A stretch of 64,000 nucleotides of DNA, taken from assembly GCF_003863965.1 (NCBI RefSeq), contig NZ_RRCN01000001.1, forward strand, positions 186,001-250,000. Direction: 5' to 3'. This DNA comes from Paenibacillus oralis. Lineage in GTDB: Bacteria > Bacillota > Bacilli > Paenibacillales > Paenibacillaceae. Shown here piece by piece: positions 27,785 through 36,562 of the stretch. The notes beneath the pieces were generated by a model, which did no database searches, had not been told where the DNA came from, and was given only the letters and a program-made list of their open reading frames with translations. The position numbers were made by a program, and so were the translations under genes. The first letter of the stretch is position 1, and each line of letters starts with the position of its first letter.

Positions 27785-28984
27785 TCAAGGTGTCACGATC
27801 GTTCCGTCCGGTATTCTTGCTTGCGTCCATTCATGCATTCTATATTCGACAGGATACTTCCCGGCTAGGGATTCATTGAAATCCACTCCGATGCCAGGCA
27901 GATCAATCGGATAGATATAACCGTCTCTGGCATCAAAGATCGGCGAAAAAAGGCTGCGCGTTCGCTCCTTGATTGGAATATTTTCCTGAATGGCCGCGCT
28001 GTGCAGATGTATATTAAGATGCGTATTGACGGCGGCGCCGATCGGAGTTATATCCGATGGAGTGTGCCATGCGATCCTGACCCCGAAAGCTTCACATAAA
28101 GCTCCGAGCTTCAGCGCGGGAGTAATTCCGCCAATTTGCGAGACATGGCAACGAAGAAAGTCGATCTGCCGGTTAACAATCAGGCTCTTCCATTCCAAAG
28201 GGTTGTTAAATAATTCCCCGGTGGCCATGGGCGTTGAAGTTTGCGCACGAATCTGGCTCAACCATTCGTTCTGATCGGGCGGCAACAGGTCCTCGATAAA
28301 GTAAGGCTTGTACCGCTCAACTTCTTTGGCAAATTGCACCGCTTGGTTAGGAAAAAGCCGCTCGTGCACATCATGCAAAATGTGGAACTGATTGCCGTAT
28401 TTTTCTCTTATTAAAGAAAACATCTTTATCGTTGTTTCCATATACTCGTCTTGGTCAAAATAAGACCCTTCCGTGCAATTTTCCGGGACGTGCAGGCGTG
28501 TCGGGTTCCCTCCATAGAATCCAAGCTGGCAGCGGATATGTTTATACCCTTGTTCCAAAAGGCCGTCGATCTCTATATACAGGTCTTCGATGTTATCCGC
28601 AACCGCGTGCGTATAGGCAGGAATCGCATCCCTGGATTTCCCCCCAAATAGCTGGTATAAAGGCATGCCGGCAAGCTTCCCCTTAATATCCCACAAGGCC
28701 ATATCCACTCCGGAGATGGCATTATTGGTGACCGGCCCATTACGCCAATACCCGTTGACCATCATCATATGCCATAAATCCTCAATATGATTGGCGTCTT
28801 TCCCCACTAGTATTGGTTTGAGGTACTCTTCAACCATCACCTGAACGGCTTTGGGACGCTGTTGAAAAGTCGCGCAACCATATCCGGTTATGTTTCTATC
28901 CGTGGTTACCTTGACAACTACGAGATTATGCCGGTCGGGTTTAACCACAAAACATTCAACATTGGTAATTATGGAAGGGATCAT
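27785..28984 (-). CDS. Enolase-superfamily sugar-acid dehydratase (ManD/RspA-like)
   Basis: 399 residues. Mandelate-racemase-type barrel with the ManD/RspA subgroup pattern: long 20s-loop end ([25 protein letters not shown]), metal ligands in [15 protein letters not shown] and ATGELFNN, and the [13 protein letters not shown] loop with the catalytic His. Members dehydrate D-mannonate or D-gluconate, or have very low activity. The metabolic link with a PTS, which delivers phosphorylated sugar, is not obvious. Start ATG 28984 has gagga 7 bases before. Divergent from the EIIBC gene. Confidence 0.85.
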   Translation of the reverse strand: MIPSIITNVECFVVKPDRHNLVVVKVTTDRNITGYGCATFQQRPKAVQVMVEEYLKPILVGKDANHIEDLWHMMMVNGYWRNGPVTNNAISGVDMALWDIKGKLAGMPLYQLFGGKSRDAIPAYTHAVADNIEDLYIEIDGLLEQGYKHIRCQLGFYGGNPTRLHVPENCTEGSYFDQDEYMETTIKMFSLIREKYGNQFHILHDVHERLFPNQAVQFAKEVERYKPYFIEDLLPPDQNEWLSQIRAQTSTPMATGELFNNPLEWKSLIVNRQIDFLRCHVSQIGGITPALKLGALCEAFGVRIAWHTPSDITPIGAAVNTHLNIHLHSAAIQENIPIKERTRSLFSPIFDARDGYIYPIDLPGIGVDFNESLAGKYPVEYRMHEWTQARIPDGTIVTP

Positions 28985-29080
28985 GCTATTCCTCTTTTCT
29001 GTAATTTCTTAGTCCATTGAAACATGTTTAAAGCGGGGAATCAATTTGGTCGGCAAAAAACGCTCAAGAATAAAATAAAC

Positions 29081-29158
29081 CAGTCCAATTTTTATATTTT
29101 TATCGAAAAAACCTTGCTAAATCAACGTTTTATAGAAAAAACAATTAATTTTGGACTG
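29081..29158. promoter_or_regulatory. Inverted and direct repeats upstream of EIIBC
   Basis: cagtccaattttta (29081) and attaattttggactg (29144) form an inverted pair. Inside it tatcgaaaaaacc (29101) and tatagaaaaaaca (29131) are direct repeats 30 bases, about three helical turns, apart. This looks like an operator array in the 250-base divergent space. A cre-like tgtaaacggaacca at about 29196 has two mismatches. Confidence 0.4.
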
Positions 29159-29236
29159 CTTTTATCCAAAGAATGTTTGTGTTACTATTCAGGTTGTAAA
29201 CGGAACCAAAACTTATTCCAGACAGGAGAATTTTGC

Positions 29237-30607
29237 ATGAGTAAAGAACAAGTCGTACAAGATATCATTTTCAGGGTCGGCGGAGAAGGCAATATTGACA
29301 ACGCTTGGCATTGCATGACCAGGCTCCGGTTTACTTTAAAAGATAAAAGCAAAGTGGACATCGAGAAAATCAAAGAGCTGGATCCCGTCTTGGGCGCGCA
29401 ATTTAACAACGATCAATTCCAGATCGTGCTGGGTCCCAAAGTCAACGAATACTTTAATATTTTGGCCAGTGAGTTAAAGATTTCCGAAAAGGATCCCGCC
29501 GAAGCCGGACAAGCCGAAAAGAAACAAGATTTCGTTACGGTATTTATGAATATCGTATCCGGGGTGTTTGGTCCGATCGTGCCTGCGATCGCCGGGGCCG
29601 GCATGATCAAAGGGCTGCTTGCCGGTTTATCCGCGCTGGGGATCATTTCGGATCAGAGCCAAACCGTGCAGATCATCAATATGATGGCCAGCGGCGTGTT
29701 TACCTTTTTACCTTTTTTCCTGGCGGCATCAGCAGCTAAAATTTTTAAAACCAATGAGTATTTGGCGATCGCCATCGCCGCCACTATTATGTTCCCAACG
29801 ATGGTGGACGCGGCCAAAGCCGGCGAAATATCGCAGTTTCTTTTCATGGGCTTCATCCCGATCCCTGTTTTTAACTACACGGGTACGGTTATTCCCATTA
29901 TTTTTGCGGTATGGTTGATGAGTTATGTTCATAAAGTCGTGAACAAATTTATTCCGGAAGTGCTCAAAACGGTCGTTACACCCACATTGACGCTGTTTAT
30001 TTCAGGTTTTCTGGCCTTGTCGGTAATCGGTCCGATCGGAATCTATTTGGGGAATGGGTTAGCTTGGGTCGTTCAAGGATTGTTTGATATCTCGCCTATT
30101 GTGGCCGGGGTTGTTGTGGGGGCCATCCGTCCGCTTGCCGTGTTTACGGGGATGCACCATGCCATGACGCCCATCGCCCTGCAAAATTTCGCCACACAGG
30201 GCTACGATATGTTGATGCCAATGATGTGTATGGCCAACTTCTCTATTGTAGGCGCTACATTCGCCGTGTACTACAAAGTAAATACGCCAAAAGAGAAGTC
30301 CATTATCGTCTCGGCCGCGATTTCCGGACTGCTGGGAATTACGGAGCCCGCCCTGTTTGGGGTTTTGGCAAAATATAAAAAAGCGTTTCTATCAGCAATC
30401 ATCGCCAGTTCCGTCGCTTCGGCATTTATCAGTTTCTTTGGCGTCAGATTGTACGGTTACGTACTCTCGAGTATCTTTAGCATCCCTGCGTACATCGGGC
30501 CCTACTTCGTATATGCCATCTCCGGCATGATCATTGCGATTGCCTTGTCCTTTACGTTGTGCTACCTGCTCCTACGAAAAGGCGGTACTGCTGCGCAATC
30601 CGCTTAA
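29237..30607 (+). CDS. PTS EIIBC, beta-glucoside/sucrose type, without IIA
   Basis: 456 residues from ATG 29237 (caggaga upstream); the frame is open further back to 29024 but that part has no coding character. EIIB domain with phospho-acceptor Cys-26 (WHCMTRLRF), then an EIIC domain of about ten membrane helices (FGPIVPAIAGAGMIKGLLAG, VFTGMHHAMTPIALQN, GITEPALFGVLAKYKKAF). It ends right after the IIC domain (LLLRKGGTAAQSA), so it needs an external IIA, probably the Crr-like protein at 26475. The sugar is unknown; members carry beta-glucosides, sucrose or trehalose. Confidence 0.92.
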   Translation: MSKEQVVQDIIFRVGGEGNIDNAWHCMTRLRFTLKDKSKVDIEKIKELDPVLGAQFNNDQFQIVLGPKVNEYFNILASELKISEKDPAEAGQAEKKQDFVTVFMNIVSGVFGPIVPAIAGAGMIKGLLAGLSALGIISDQSQTVQIINMMASGVFTFLPFFLAASAAKIFKTNEYLAIAIAATIMFPTMVDAAKAGEISQFLFMGFIPIPVFNYTGTVIPIIFAVWLMSYVHKVVNKFIPEVLKTVVTPTLTLFISGFLALSVIGPIGIYLGNGLAWVVQGLFDISPIVAGVVVGAIRPLAVFTGMHHAMTPIALQNFATQGYDMLMPMMCMANFSIVGATFAVYYKVNTPKEKSIIVSAAISGLLGITEPALFGVLAKYKKAFLSAIIASSVASAFISFFGVRLYGYVLSSIFSIPAYIGPYFVYAISGMIIAIALSFTLCYLLLRKGGTAAQSA

Positions 30608-30673
30608 TGGATTCCGGCTTGAGGAGAGTGAGGCTGCAGTTGGGCTGCAGTGTGGATGTTGCTTGATTGGTTA

Positions 30674-30715
30674 AAATGCAAAAACCGGACACTCGTCCGG
30701 TTTTTTTGCATTTTT
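30674..30715 (+). terminator. Terminator of EIIBC gene
   Basis: aaaaaccggac-actc-gtccggttttttt, extended by aaaatgc/gcatttt. A perfect strong terminator 65 bases after the stop. Confidence 0.92.
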
Positions 30716-30783
30716 AGCCCCGGTGGACCATGGAGCGAATGGCAGGTTACTCTAGATGGTAGACCCGACCGCATGGGGAAAGG

Positions 30784-30968
30784 CTAACGGACATGAATGA
30801 CCTTATTTGCCTGAAAAGACACCGTTTTGATTTCTAACGGACAGGAGAGGCGCTATTTGCTCAAAATTGGCCGGATACGTGCCCATAAATGCCAAATAAG
30901 GTCTGTGGTGTCCGTTACATTTTGAAAACTGTTAATTTCAACGAAATAACGGCGCTGGTGTCCGTTAG
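30784..30968. repeat. Four-unit TAACGGACA intergenic repeat
   Basis: Four copies of a roughly 27-bp unit (taacggaca, 7-8 variable bases, then ccttatttgc or gcgctatttgc). Two are forward (30784-30810, 30834-30860) and two inverted (30891-30917, 30943-30968), about 50 bases apart. Facing pairs can form a large cruciform or RNA hairpin. The stretch 30716-30995 contains no gene. Confidence 0.65.
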
Positions 30969-30995
30969 GATTCGCTTTACGGCTGCACCTGCACA

Positions 30996-31430
30996 CTATC
31001 CAATTTCTTTTCTTAAAAAATGTCTCTTTGTTCCTTCAGGAAATCCTTCCAGAGTGCCGAATATTTCAAATCCATGTTTCACATAAAATTCCGGGGCTTG
31101 AAAATTCCAAGTGTCCAGATGAACAAGTTTACATCCTTTCGCCTGTGCCTGAGATTCTATTTCATGTAATAATCTTGAACCGTACCCCTGTCCTCTTAAT
31201 TCCTCACTCACCCATAGGACATGAATATATAAAGCAAATCGATACATCTTCCCCAGCACACCCCCCAAAACCAATCCGTCCTGATCTCTCAGAATCAAAT
31301 TTATATCTTCGGAGGGCGGAACTTGGGCAGTTGGTGCGTTTGATAAATTAAACGATACAAGTTGATCGATGATGTACCCGACATCTGATTCTTCATACTC
31401 GCCAGTAATTGATAATTTCCTTCTAATTTC
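30996..31430 (-). CDS. GNAT acetyltransferase
   Basis: 144 residues from MEIRRKLSITG (ATG 31430, aggaga upstream). GNAT core: VLWVSEELRGQGYGSRLLHEIESQAQAKGC (RGQGYG binds the acetyl-CoA pyrophosphate) and LDTWNFQAPEFYVKHGFEIFGTLEGFP. This matches the YjdJ/bleomycin-type small acetyltransferases found in Bacillota. Substrate unknown. It begins the AT-rich island of small genes and is 26 bases after a TPR-like membrane protein gene. Confidence 0.88.
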   Translation of the reverse strand, partial: EIRRKLSITGEYEESDVGYIIDQLVSFNLSNAPTAQVPPSEDINLILRDQDGLVLGGVLGKMYRFALYIHVLWVSEELRGQGYGSRLLHEIESQAQAKGCKLVHLDTWNFQAPEFYVKHGFEIFGTLEGFPEGTKRHFLRKEIG

Positions 31431-31455
31431 CATACTTGTCTCTCCTAGTGTCTCC

Positions 31456-32208
31456 CTAATCCCCATTTCCAGAAACCAAACATCTTAATGGATGACAATG
31501 GGGCGCGTTATTTTCGCAAAATTCAACCATACGCCGATATTTTTCCAGTTCATTTCTCTGGTGATACCCGTTCATTAATCCCCAAGCGATAATCAAAGCG
31601 GGAATAAGCGGCAGCTTCTGCTGCTTTGCTTCCAAACTATGTATCATTTCGTCATGACATATCCCGGCCAGGACCTGCCCGATTTGTATGTACGCCTCAT
31701 AGGTATCGATGCTTTTTTGAGCTCCCGGAAACGCTGATGTTGTGGCTAAGGCTCTTGCTTGACGGGCTTCGGACAGCCCTAAGTGAATGTTGCCGTTAAA
31801 CAAGTGAATTAAACTCTTGATACTCCGGTCCAATGATTGAAACATCGGCTCTTTGGAGGCCCAAGCCACCCTGCTCATCACGTCTTCGGCCTGCTTGTAT
31901 TCTCCGTATAATACATATGAGATAGCCGTATTGTAAGCCATCAAACATTCCGCTGTTTTCTTTTGAGAAATGGAAGATTTCAATGGTTTTACGATCGTGT
32001 CTATCAACCTGGATGGCTCTTCATGCTGAAGCGCTTTGGCCACACCATTTTTACTCCTAATTTTAAGTACAATAAATACAATCGCCACAACAACGGGGAT
32101 CAGGATAAAACCAAAATTTCCGCTTGCAAAAATACTATACATAACTAACAATCCGAAGATAATTGCCGGAATCCAAAGCTTGATCAGATATTTATTATTT
32201 TGCTTCAA
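31456..32208 (-). CDS. Hypothetical membrane-anchored helical-repeat protein
   Basis: 250 residues from TTG 32208 (aaggag 9 bases before). Two adjacent hydrophobic helices at about 10-50 (IPAIIFGLLVMYSIF, IPVVVAIVFIVL), then a helical, TPR-like cytoplasmic part (YNTAISYVLYGEYKQAEDVMSRV, FNGNIHLGLSEARQAR). It ends with CLVSGNGD. I do not recognise a named family. TPR-like parts usually mediate protein contacts. Confidence 0.65.
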   Translation of the reverse strand: MKQNNKYLIKLWIPAIIFGLLVMYSIFASGNFGFILIPVVVAIVFIVLKIRSKNGVAKALQHEEPSRLIDTIVKPLKSSISQKKTAECLMAYNTAISYVLYGEYKQAEDVMSRVAWASKEPMFQSLDRSIKSLIHLFNGNIHLGLSEARQARALATTSAFPGAQKSIDTYEAYIQIGQVLAGICHDEMIHSLEAKQQKLPLIPALIIAWGLMNGYHQRNELEKYRRMVEFCENNAPHCHPLRCLVSGNGD

Positions 32209-32244
32209 ATGACTGGTCTCCTTTTTGACTGTATTCTCCCGCCA

Positions 32245-32703
32245 TTAAATCTCCATCCGCAAACGGATCATATCCCTGCACTGGATCCCGTTTTCATAAA
32301 TCTCTTCATCATAATGTCTTACAAAAAAATCGTGGTCCACCCCAACGATCCGAAAACCGCACTTCTGATACAGGGCCAGCTGTGAAACACTTGAATTGCC
32401 TGTACCGATCTCAACCGTTTTGATGTTCATCTCTTTGGCGATTTGTATGGCGTACGACAGCAATTTTTTACCTAGTCCCTGACCTTGATAGTTCTCTTTC
32501 ACAGCAATATTTACAATTTCAATCGTATCCGGCCGGGTTCTTAAAAGAACGAATACACCAACTACCTCATCTTCTAATGAAGCCGTATAGCAAACACCTC
32601 TCGATAAATAATCATCAACTATAGCTTTAGAAGGATCGGCGAGCAACAATAAATCATAGGGCGCGGAAAATTGATCTGACAGTTTTTCAATGTATACTTC
32701 CAT
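32245..32703 (-). CDS. GNAT acetyltransferase
   Basis: 152 residues. The central NIAVKENYQGQGLGKKLLSYAIQIAKEMNIKTVEIGTGNSS carries the acetyl-CoA loop QGQGLG, then LALYQKCGFRIVGVDHDFF as the usual beta-5/beta-6 region. The ending (YDEEIYENGIQCRDMIRLRM) is typical of YvbK-like acetyltransferases. The acceptor is unknown. gagggagg ribosome site; 12 bases after the NUDIX gene in the same direction. Confidence 0.88.
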   Translation of the reverse strand: MEVYIEKLSDQFSAPYDLLLLADPSKAIVDDYLSRGVCYTASLEDEVVGVFVLLRTRPDTIEIVNIAVKENYQGQGLGKKLLSYAIQIAKEMNIKTVEIGTGNSSVSQLALYQKCGFRIVGVDHDFFVRHYDEEIYENGIQCRDMIRLRMEI

Positions 32704-32715
32704 AATATCCTCCCT

Positions 32716-33177
32716 CTATTGCCATTTCATCTCACTTGCCGTCTTATTCCATATACCGAATCCCTCTGAATATTTCTTATCAATAAACATGGGCAGCCTT
32801 TCTCTAAACCCTTCCGCAAGGGGAAGCGAGGGTAACTCCTTAACATCTACCCAACTTAATTGACCTTCTTCCGTTTCAGCCAATAAATCACCGCTATACT
32901 TCTCCGTTCGATAACAAAAAACCAGATACTTATCGCCGGTTTCATCATCAAACCAATGAATGATTCCGCATAGCTCCAAATCACTGATCGATAACCCTGT
33001 CTCTTCTTTAATTTCTCTGATTGTAGAATCTATAATACTTTCACCGTCTTCGATATGTCCGCCCGGAAAAGCTATCCCCTTCCATGACTTAACTCTATTC
33101 TGTACTAAAACTTTGCCTTTGTCTTTATCGTAAATCATACACATATTTGTCATTTCAACCATTGGCAATTTCGTCAT
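32716..33177 (-). CDS. NUDIX hydrolase (8-oxo-dGTP diphosphatase-like)
   Basis: 153 residues. NUDIX box GGHIEDGESIIDSTIREIKEETGL is intact. TNMCMIYDKDKGKVLVQNRVKSWKGIAFPGG before it and CGIIHWFDDETGDKYLVFCYRT after it match the MutX/YtkD-like 8-oxo-dGTP diphosphatases. The ribosome site (aggag) almost touches the first ATG, so translation may begin a few codons later at MVEMTN. Confidence 0.85.
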   Translation of the reverse strand: MTKLPMVEMTNMCMIYDKDKGKVLVQNRVKSWKGIAFPGGHIEDGESIIDSTIREIKEETGLSISDLELCGIIHWFDDETGDKYLVFCYRTEKYSGDLLAETEEGQLSWVDVKELPSLPLAEGFRERLPMFIDKKYSEGFGIWNKTASEMKWQ

Positions 33178-33215
33178 CTCCTAAAGAATGCTCGCAAAAT
33201 CACTTATTTTTCAAT

Positions 33216-33749
33216 TTATTCTTTCCAAATGAGGCTTCCCAAAATTTCATCAACGGTTTCTTCAGGTGTTAAGTCAGAGGAATCTATCCACATTCCGATT
33301 CGCGGAGTTTCATTCCGCAGTACGTTATCTAATGCTTCTACGGTCCAAATCCCATATCCTTTCTTCGTTCGCGCAGTTTCCCTTTGCACCACAACTGATT
33401 TATTGGGGCAAAGAACAACCACGTCCAAAGGACGGTTACGGACAAATGATATAAACTCTTGCAGCATGGGGCCAATGACAACATCTTGAACAATCACGGT
33501 AAACCCTGCTTCAAAATAAAGATCGGCAGCTTGGGCCGTTAGCCTATGCCGGAGCAGCAATTGTTCTATTTCGCCTTCTTCCGGGTTCGGCGTTACCTCT
33601 CTGCGGTTATTGACAATCATTTTTCGAAAAATATCCCCCCGTAAATGGACCGACTTCCCAAACCGTTCAGCAAGCAGTTGAGCCACCGTCGATTTTCCGC
33701 TCGCCATAATCCCCGTAATTAAAATGATCCGGGGATGTTCCGTTATCAT
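33216..33749 (-). CDS. P-loop kinase-like ATPase (AAA_33 type)
   Basis: 177 residues. Walker A GIMASGKST at 12-20, then VHLRGDIFRKMI, a lid region, and FTVIVQDVVIGPMLQEF with a Walker-B-like strand. The fold is that of small-molecule kinases such as chloramphenicol phosphotransferase or zeta-toxin-like ATPases. No companion antitoxin is present, so a metabolic or resistance kinase is more likely. Good aggggg ribosome site. Confidence 0.8.
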   Translation of the reverse strand: MITEHPRIILITGIMASGKSTVAQLLAERFGKSVHLRGDIFRKMIVNNRREVTPNPEEGEIEQLLLRHRLTAQAADLYFEAGFTVIVQDVVIGPMLQEFISFVRNRPLDVVVLCPNKSVVVQRETARTKKGYGIWTVEALDNVLRNETPRIGMWIDSSDLTPEETVDEILGSLIWKE

Positions 33750-33815
33750 AAACGTCCCCCTCTTTCTTTTTTAGTTTTAAGCAACTTCATCATCTTATTT
33801 CACTTTCATGAATAA

Positions 33816-34484
33816 TTATAAAAGTTTTAGTTCTTCATATGCTTCTTTCAACCATGGATGAATGACCTTTAAGGATTCTCTTCTTTCCCACAAATAATTG
33901 ATGTATGACAATGCTCCGTGTGTCAATGAGATTTCCAAGCCGTGATTGAGTTCTTCAAGATATGGCGGCTCCCCCTCTTGATCCCATGCTATCTTATCAG
34001 CGACAAATAATACTTGGTCAAGGACCGTGGCGCCAGCTCGCAATGTCGTATGACACCCCACCGCATTTAATATTTCAATGTTCGTTATTTGGAAAATATC
34101 CCTGGCCATCACCTTGGAAATCTTTTGGTGAATAATCATGGGAAGCGCTTCTTCTTCGGGTAAGATTTCAATCCCCAATTGCCTCGACACTTCTATGCGC
34201 TTATTATTGGGAAAAACAGCACTGATATCATGAAGCCAGCCGGCCATTTCAGCATCGTCAGGGTTTGCATCGAACAGCAAGGCGACTCTTCTCGATTCTT
34301 TGCCGACATCCATGCAATGTTTGGCTGTTTTAGGACACTCATTGGCATGTAAAAATAAACAAATGTTACTCTTTAAATCATTAGAAAATTCAATTTGCTC
34401 CGTAAGAGCTTGGAAGATCGGATGCACTTTTGAAGCTCCTTTTTGAAGTAAATTCAACGGATCATGTCGTACCGGCAAGTTCAA
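33816..34484 (-). CDS. HD-domain phosphohydrolase (YqeK-like)
   Basis: 222 residues from a TTG start that overlaps the previous stop (TTGA). The HD motif is ordered as in YqeK: TAKHCMDVGKESRRVALL, EMAGWLHDI (the HD pair), HQKIS, GCHTTLRAGAT and LFVADKIAWDQ. YqeK proteins cleave Ap4A to ADP; this assignment is by motif order only. N-terminal 40 residues have no match I recognise. Confidence 0.75.
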   Translation of the reverse strand: MNLPVRHDPLNLLQKGASKVHPIFQALTEQIEFSNDLKSNICLFLHANECPKTAKHCMDVGKESRRVALLFDANPDDAEMAGWLHDISAVFPNNKRIEVSRQLGIEILPEEEALPMIIHQKISKVMARDIFQITNIEILNAVGCHTTLRAGATVLDQVLFVADKIAWDQEGEPPYLEELNHGLEISLTHGALSYINYLWERRESLKVIHPWLKEAYEELKLL

Positions 34485-34723
34485 ACAATCGTTGCACAGT
34501 ATCCTGTTTCTTTGCCCTTTTTAACCGCCTCGACATAACACCCTACCATAGAAGAGACTGAATCCAAATGGTCTTCATCCAATTCAAAATCGCATAGTTC
34601 ATCAAGAAGATCATCTACATCATGTAGGCTTTCAATGCTAAAATTGAAATTGCCTTTATCTTCAAAATTCTTAGTAAAGCTTTCTGCTGTTGAGATTATG
34701 TCTTGCTCTAATGTATTTGGCAT
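34481..34723 (-). CDS. Small acidic hypothetical protein (80 aa)
   Basis: Acidic and soluble (IESLHDVDDLLDELCDFELDEDHLDSVSSMVGCYV, then EAVKKGKETGYCATIV). The first part looks like the N-terminal half of larger conserved proteins in which the GCYV segment is followed by a long C-terminal half. The sudden jump to the short tail suggests an internal deletion, but I cannot prove it. aaaaggag ribosome site. Coupled to the HD gene by TTGA. Confidence 0.55.
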   Translation of the reverse strand: MPNTLEQDIISTAESFTKNFEDKGNFNFSIESLHDVDDLLDELCDFELDEDHLDSVSSMVGCYVEAVKKGKETGYCATIV

Positions 34724-34799
34724 AGATTTCTCCTTTTTTTCACCTAAAGTCGGCAGGGCACGGCGAATACAGTCGATGTAAATAGCCAGCCTGCAATGG

Positions 34800-35247
34800 T
34801 TACAAACCTATGTACTCGTTGTTTTCATACAGTCGTTTCAGAAGGTTTCTCCCATATTCGTTGACCTTAGGTACATTGTTTTTCGCACCCCAAAAGATAT
34901 CTCCCATGAAGTGAATCGGCATCCAGGTTAACCTCTCTCATGATCGTTCCGCTTAGCGAAGTGATTAATATCGCCTGCCAGTTTTCGCCTTCAAATGTTT
35001 CAATAAGCTCCGGAACATAAGGTCTTAGGTGATTTATCCAATTTCGATATGCAAAGACTTCTGGATGCCACCGTTGAACTCTGCTGTAGGTTTTTAGGTA
35101 GTAGTATTTATTGTCCTTAATTGATTGAATCTTCCAAACACCAGTACGAGTACTATTGGGCCTGTAATTACCAACAATTTTGAATGCACCTATTGTTGAT
35201 TCAAGCTGAACGGACAGTTCACTTGGATATATTTCCAATTGCTCCAT
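34800..35247 (-). pseudogene. Aminoglycoside-phosphotransferase-like gene, internally deleted and frameshifted
   Basis: The first 111 codons (35247-34915) encode the N-lobe of an APH/choline-kinase-like fold (YYYLKTYSRVQRWHPEVFAYRNWINHL, then ETFEGENWQAILITSLSG). After NLDADS the frame runs out within 15 codons. The adjacent frame carries a good continuation, MGDIFWGAKNNVPKVNEYGR and then NLLKRLYENNEYIGL, ending at 34800, which resembles the C-terminal helices of such kinases. The catalytic HGD loop and Mg site are absent, so the gene is inactive. Confidence 0.6.
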
Positions 35248-35388
35248 ACCTATACCCCCGTACCCTTACTATACTTATGTATTATTTCTTCATCCCAAAG
35301 CTGAACCTCGATATACCTCTCCGGCCCCTTACTGCCATCCTTATTCCATTGCTGGGGATATCCGTATTGTTTTTGGGAAAACGGCTCC
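35248..35388. other. Short intergenic stretch
   Basis: 141 bases between the decayed kinase and the phosphatase. On the minus strand a broken frame (KRRSRFPKTIRISPAME-type residues) is seen, with no gene. Confidence 0.3.
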
Positions 35389-35958
35389 TCAATTCCATAT
35401 TCTCTTTACTTTCATTAAACTTCCCTCTTCAAATTCCATCCGGTATATATCCGGTTTCGTTGTGCTTAATAAAAAATCGAAATCGTACCTACGGTCAAAA
35501 TATCTCATCATTAATGTCATAACCAATCCATGTGTACCTATTACGATCTTTTTTCCTTGATTTTCCCCTATTATCTTCTTCAAAACACCAATAGCCCGGT
35601 TCATACACATCGCACTGGACTCTCCTCCGGGCAATGAATAGTCGGGATCATTAATCATCTTATTTACTTCGGGGTATAATTCCTGATCAGTCATTATCCG
35701 ATCTTCGTTTGAAAATTCCAATTCCCTTAACTCTTCAAAAAGTAAAATCTCTTTATCATAACACTTCGCTAATTCCTCGATGGTTAACACGGCCCTCCTG
35801 TAAGGACTTGATACAAATACATCTATTCCTTCATTTTTCAGTATTTTAGTGATTCTTTTTGCATCAGACCATCCTTTGTCCGTCAGTCCGCGAGTTCTCT
35901 CATTATTTTCCGTTTTCGGTGACTCTCCATGTCTCACCATGTAAATATACGTTTTCAT
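35389..35958 (-). CDS. Histidine phosphatase family protein
   Basis: 189 residues from MKTYIYMVRHGES (ATG 35958, ggagg upstream). Phosphoglycerate-mutase-like fold: catalytic RHG (9-11), SSPYRRAVLTIEEL, Glu region ELEFSNEDRIMTD and the second His in IGTHGLVMTLM. Such cytoplasmic phosphatases act on small phosphate esters. Substrate not readable. The reading frame continues upstream into the preceding acetyltransferase, but the ribosome site decides for 35958. Confidence 0.88.
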   Translation of the reverse strand: MKTYIYMVRHGESPKTENNERTRGLTDKGWSDAKRITKILKNEGIDVFVSSPYRRAVLTIEELAKCYDKEILLFEELRELEFSNEDRIMTDQELYPEVNKMINDPDYSLPGGESSAMCMNRAIGVLKKIIGENQGKKIVIGTHGLVMTLMMRYFDRRYDFDFLLSTTKPDIYRMEFEEGSLMKVKRIWN

Positions 35959-36011
35959 ACAACCTCCGGCTTGAAATAGTTGAAATAACTTCTTCCCTTT
36001 AAACGTACCTT

Positions 36012-36449
36012 TCAATAAAAATGTTTTCTATATCCTTCGACTTTTTCATCTTTAAATCCTAATTTCTCATAAAAAGCATGTGCTTCTTTTCTATGCCCGC
36101 CAGACACAAAAACTATATAATAACAGTTTCTTTCCTTAGCGATTGTTTCAATATTTGTCATTAATTTTTTTCCGATTCCTTGTTTACGAACAAGATTGGA
36201 AACCACGACATTCTCAATTACCATAAAAGGTCTGCATTCCCCTACTATATCCTGGCAAATAATCCCCATTACCGAACCTACTAATTCATTTTCTTTAAAA
36301 GCTCCAAGTATATAATAATTATCGTTACTTTTAATGCTTTCAAATGCTTTAACCAATTTCTCAAAATTGGTCTGTTTATCAATAAGTTCCTCGTAGAGCA
36401 TACACAAATCCTTTAAGTCATCTCTTGTGATTTGTCTTATTGTTATCAT
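36012..36449 (-). CDS. GNAT acetyltransferase
   Basis: 145 residues. VIENVVVSNLVRKQGIGKKLMTNIETIAKERNCYYIVFVSGGHRKEAHAFYEKLGFKDEKVEGYRKHF: the RKQGIG acetyl-CoA loop and the C-terminal AHAFYEKLGF are complete. It resembles the acetyltransferases at 59973 and 60490 (shared ENVVV and FYEKLGF/FYKAIGY patterns), pointing to repeated duplication or acquisition of one subfamily. aaggga ribosome site. Confidence 0.9.
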   Translation of the reverse strand: MITIRQITRDDLKDLCMLYEELIDKQTNFEKLVKAFESIKSNDNYYILGAFKENELVGSVMGIICQDIVGECRPFMVIENVVVSNLVRKQGIGKKLMTNIETIAKERNCYYIVFVSGGHRKEAHAFYEKLGFKDEKVEGYRKHFY

Positions 36450-36499
36450 TGAACCAGTCCCTTCTTCCTGATTATACCATTCTAAGTAGCAGGTCTAGT

Positions 36500-36544
36500 T
36501 TTAAAAAATTCAAAGAGCAGTCCTCATCAGAGAGCCGCTCTTTG
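36500..36544 (-). terminator. Terminator of 188-aa hypothetical gene
   Basis: On the minus strand caaagagcggctctc pairs with gactgctctttg and is followed by aattttttaaaa. Confidence 0.75.
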
Positions 36545-36562
36545 TTGATCATCTTAACAGAA

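Noticed and set aside
29024..29236. N-terminal extension of the EIIBC protein
   Set aside because: The region holds operator-like repeats, has no ribosome site for the early start, and the normal EIIB start (MSKEQVVQDI) with caggaga lies at 29237.
30784..30968. TAACGGACA repeats as CRISPR
   Set aside because: Units are in both orientations, imperfect, and few; they fit an intergenic repeat family.
33216..34723. P-loop kinase plus small acidic protein as a zeta/epsilon-like toxin-antitoxin pair
   Set aside because: The small acidic gene is separated by the HD gene and coupled to that gene instead; the kinase lacks clear zeta-toxin motifs.
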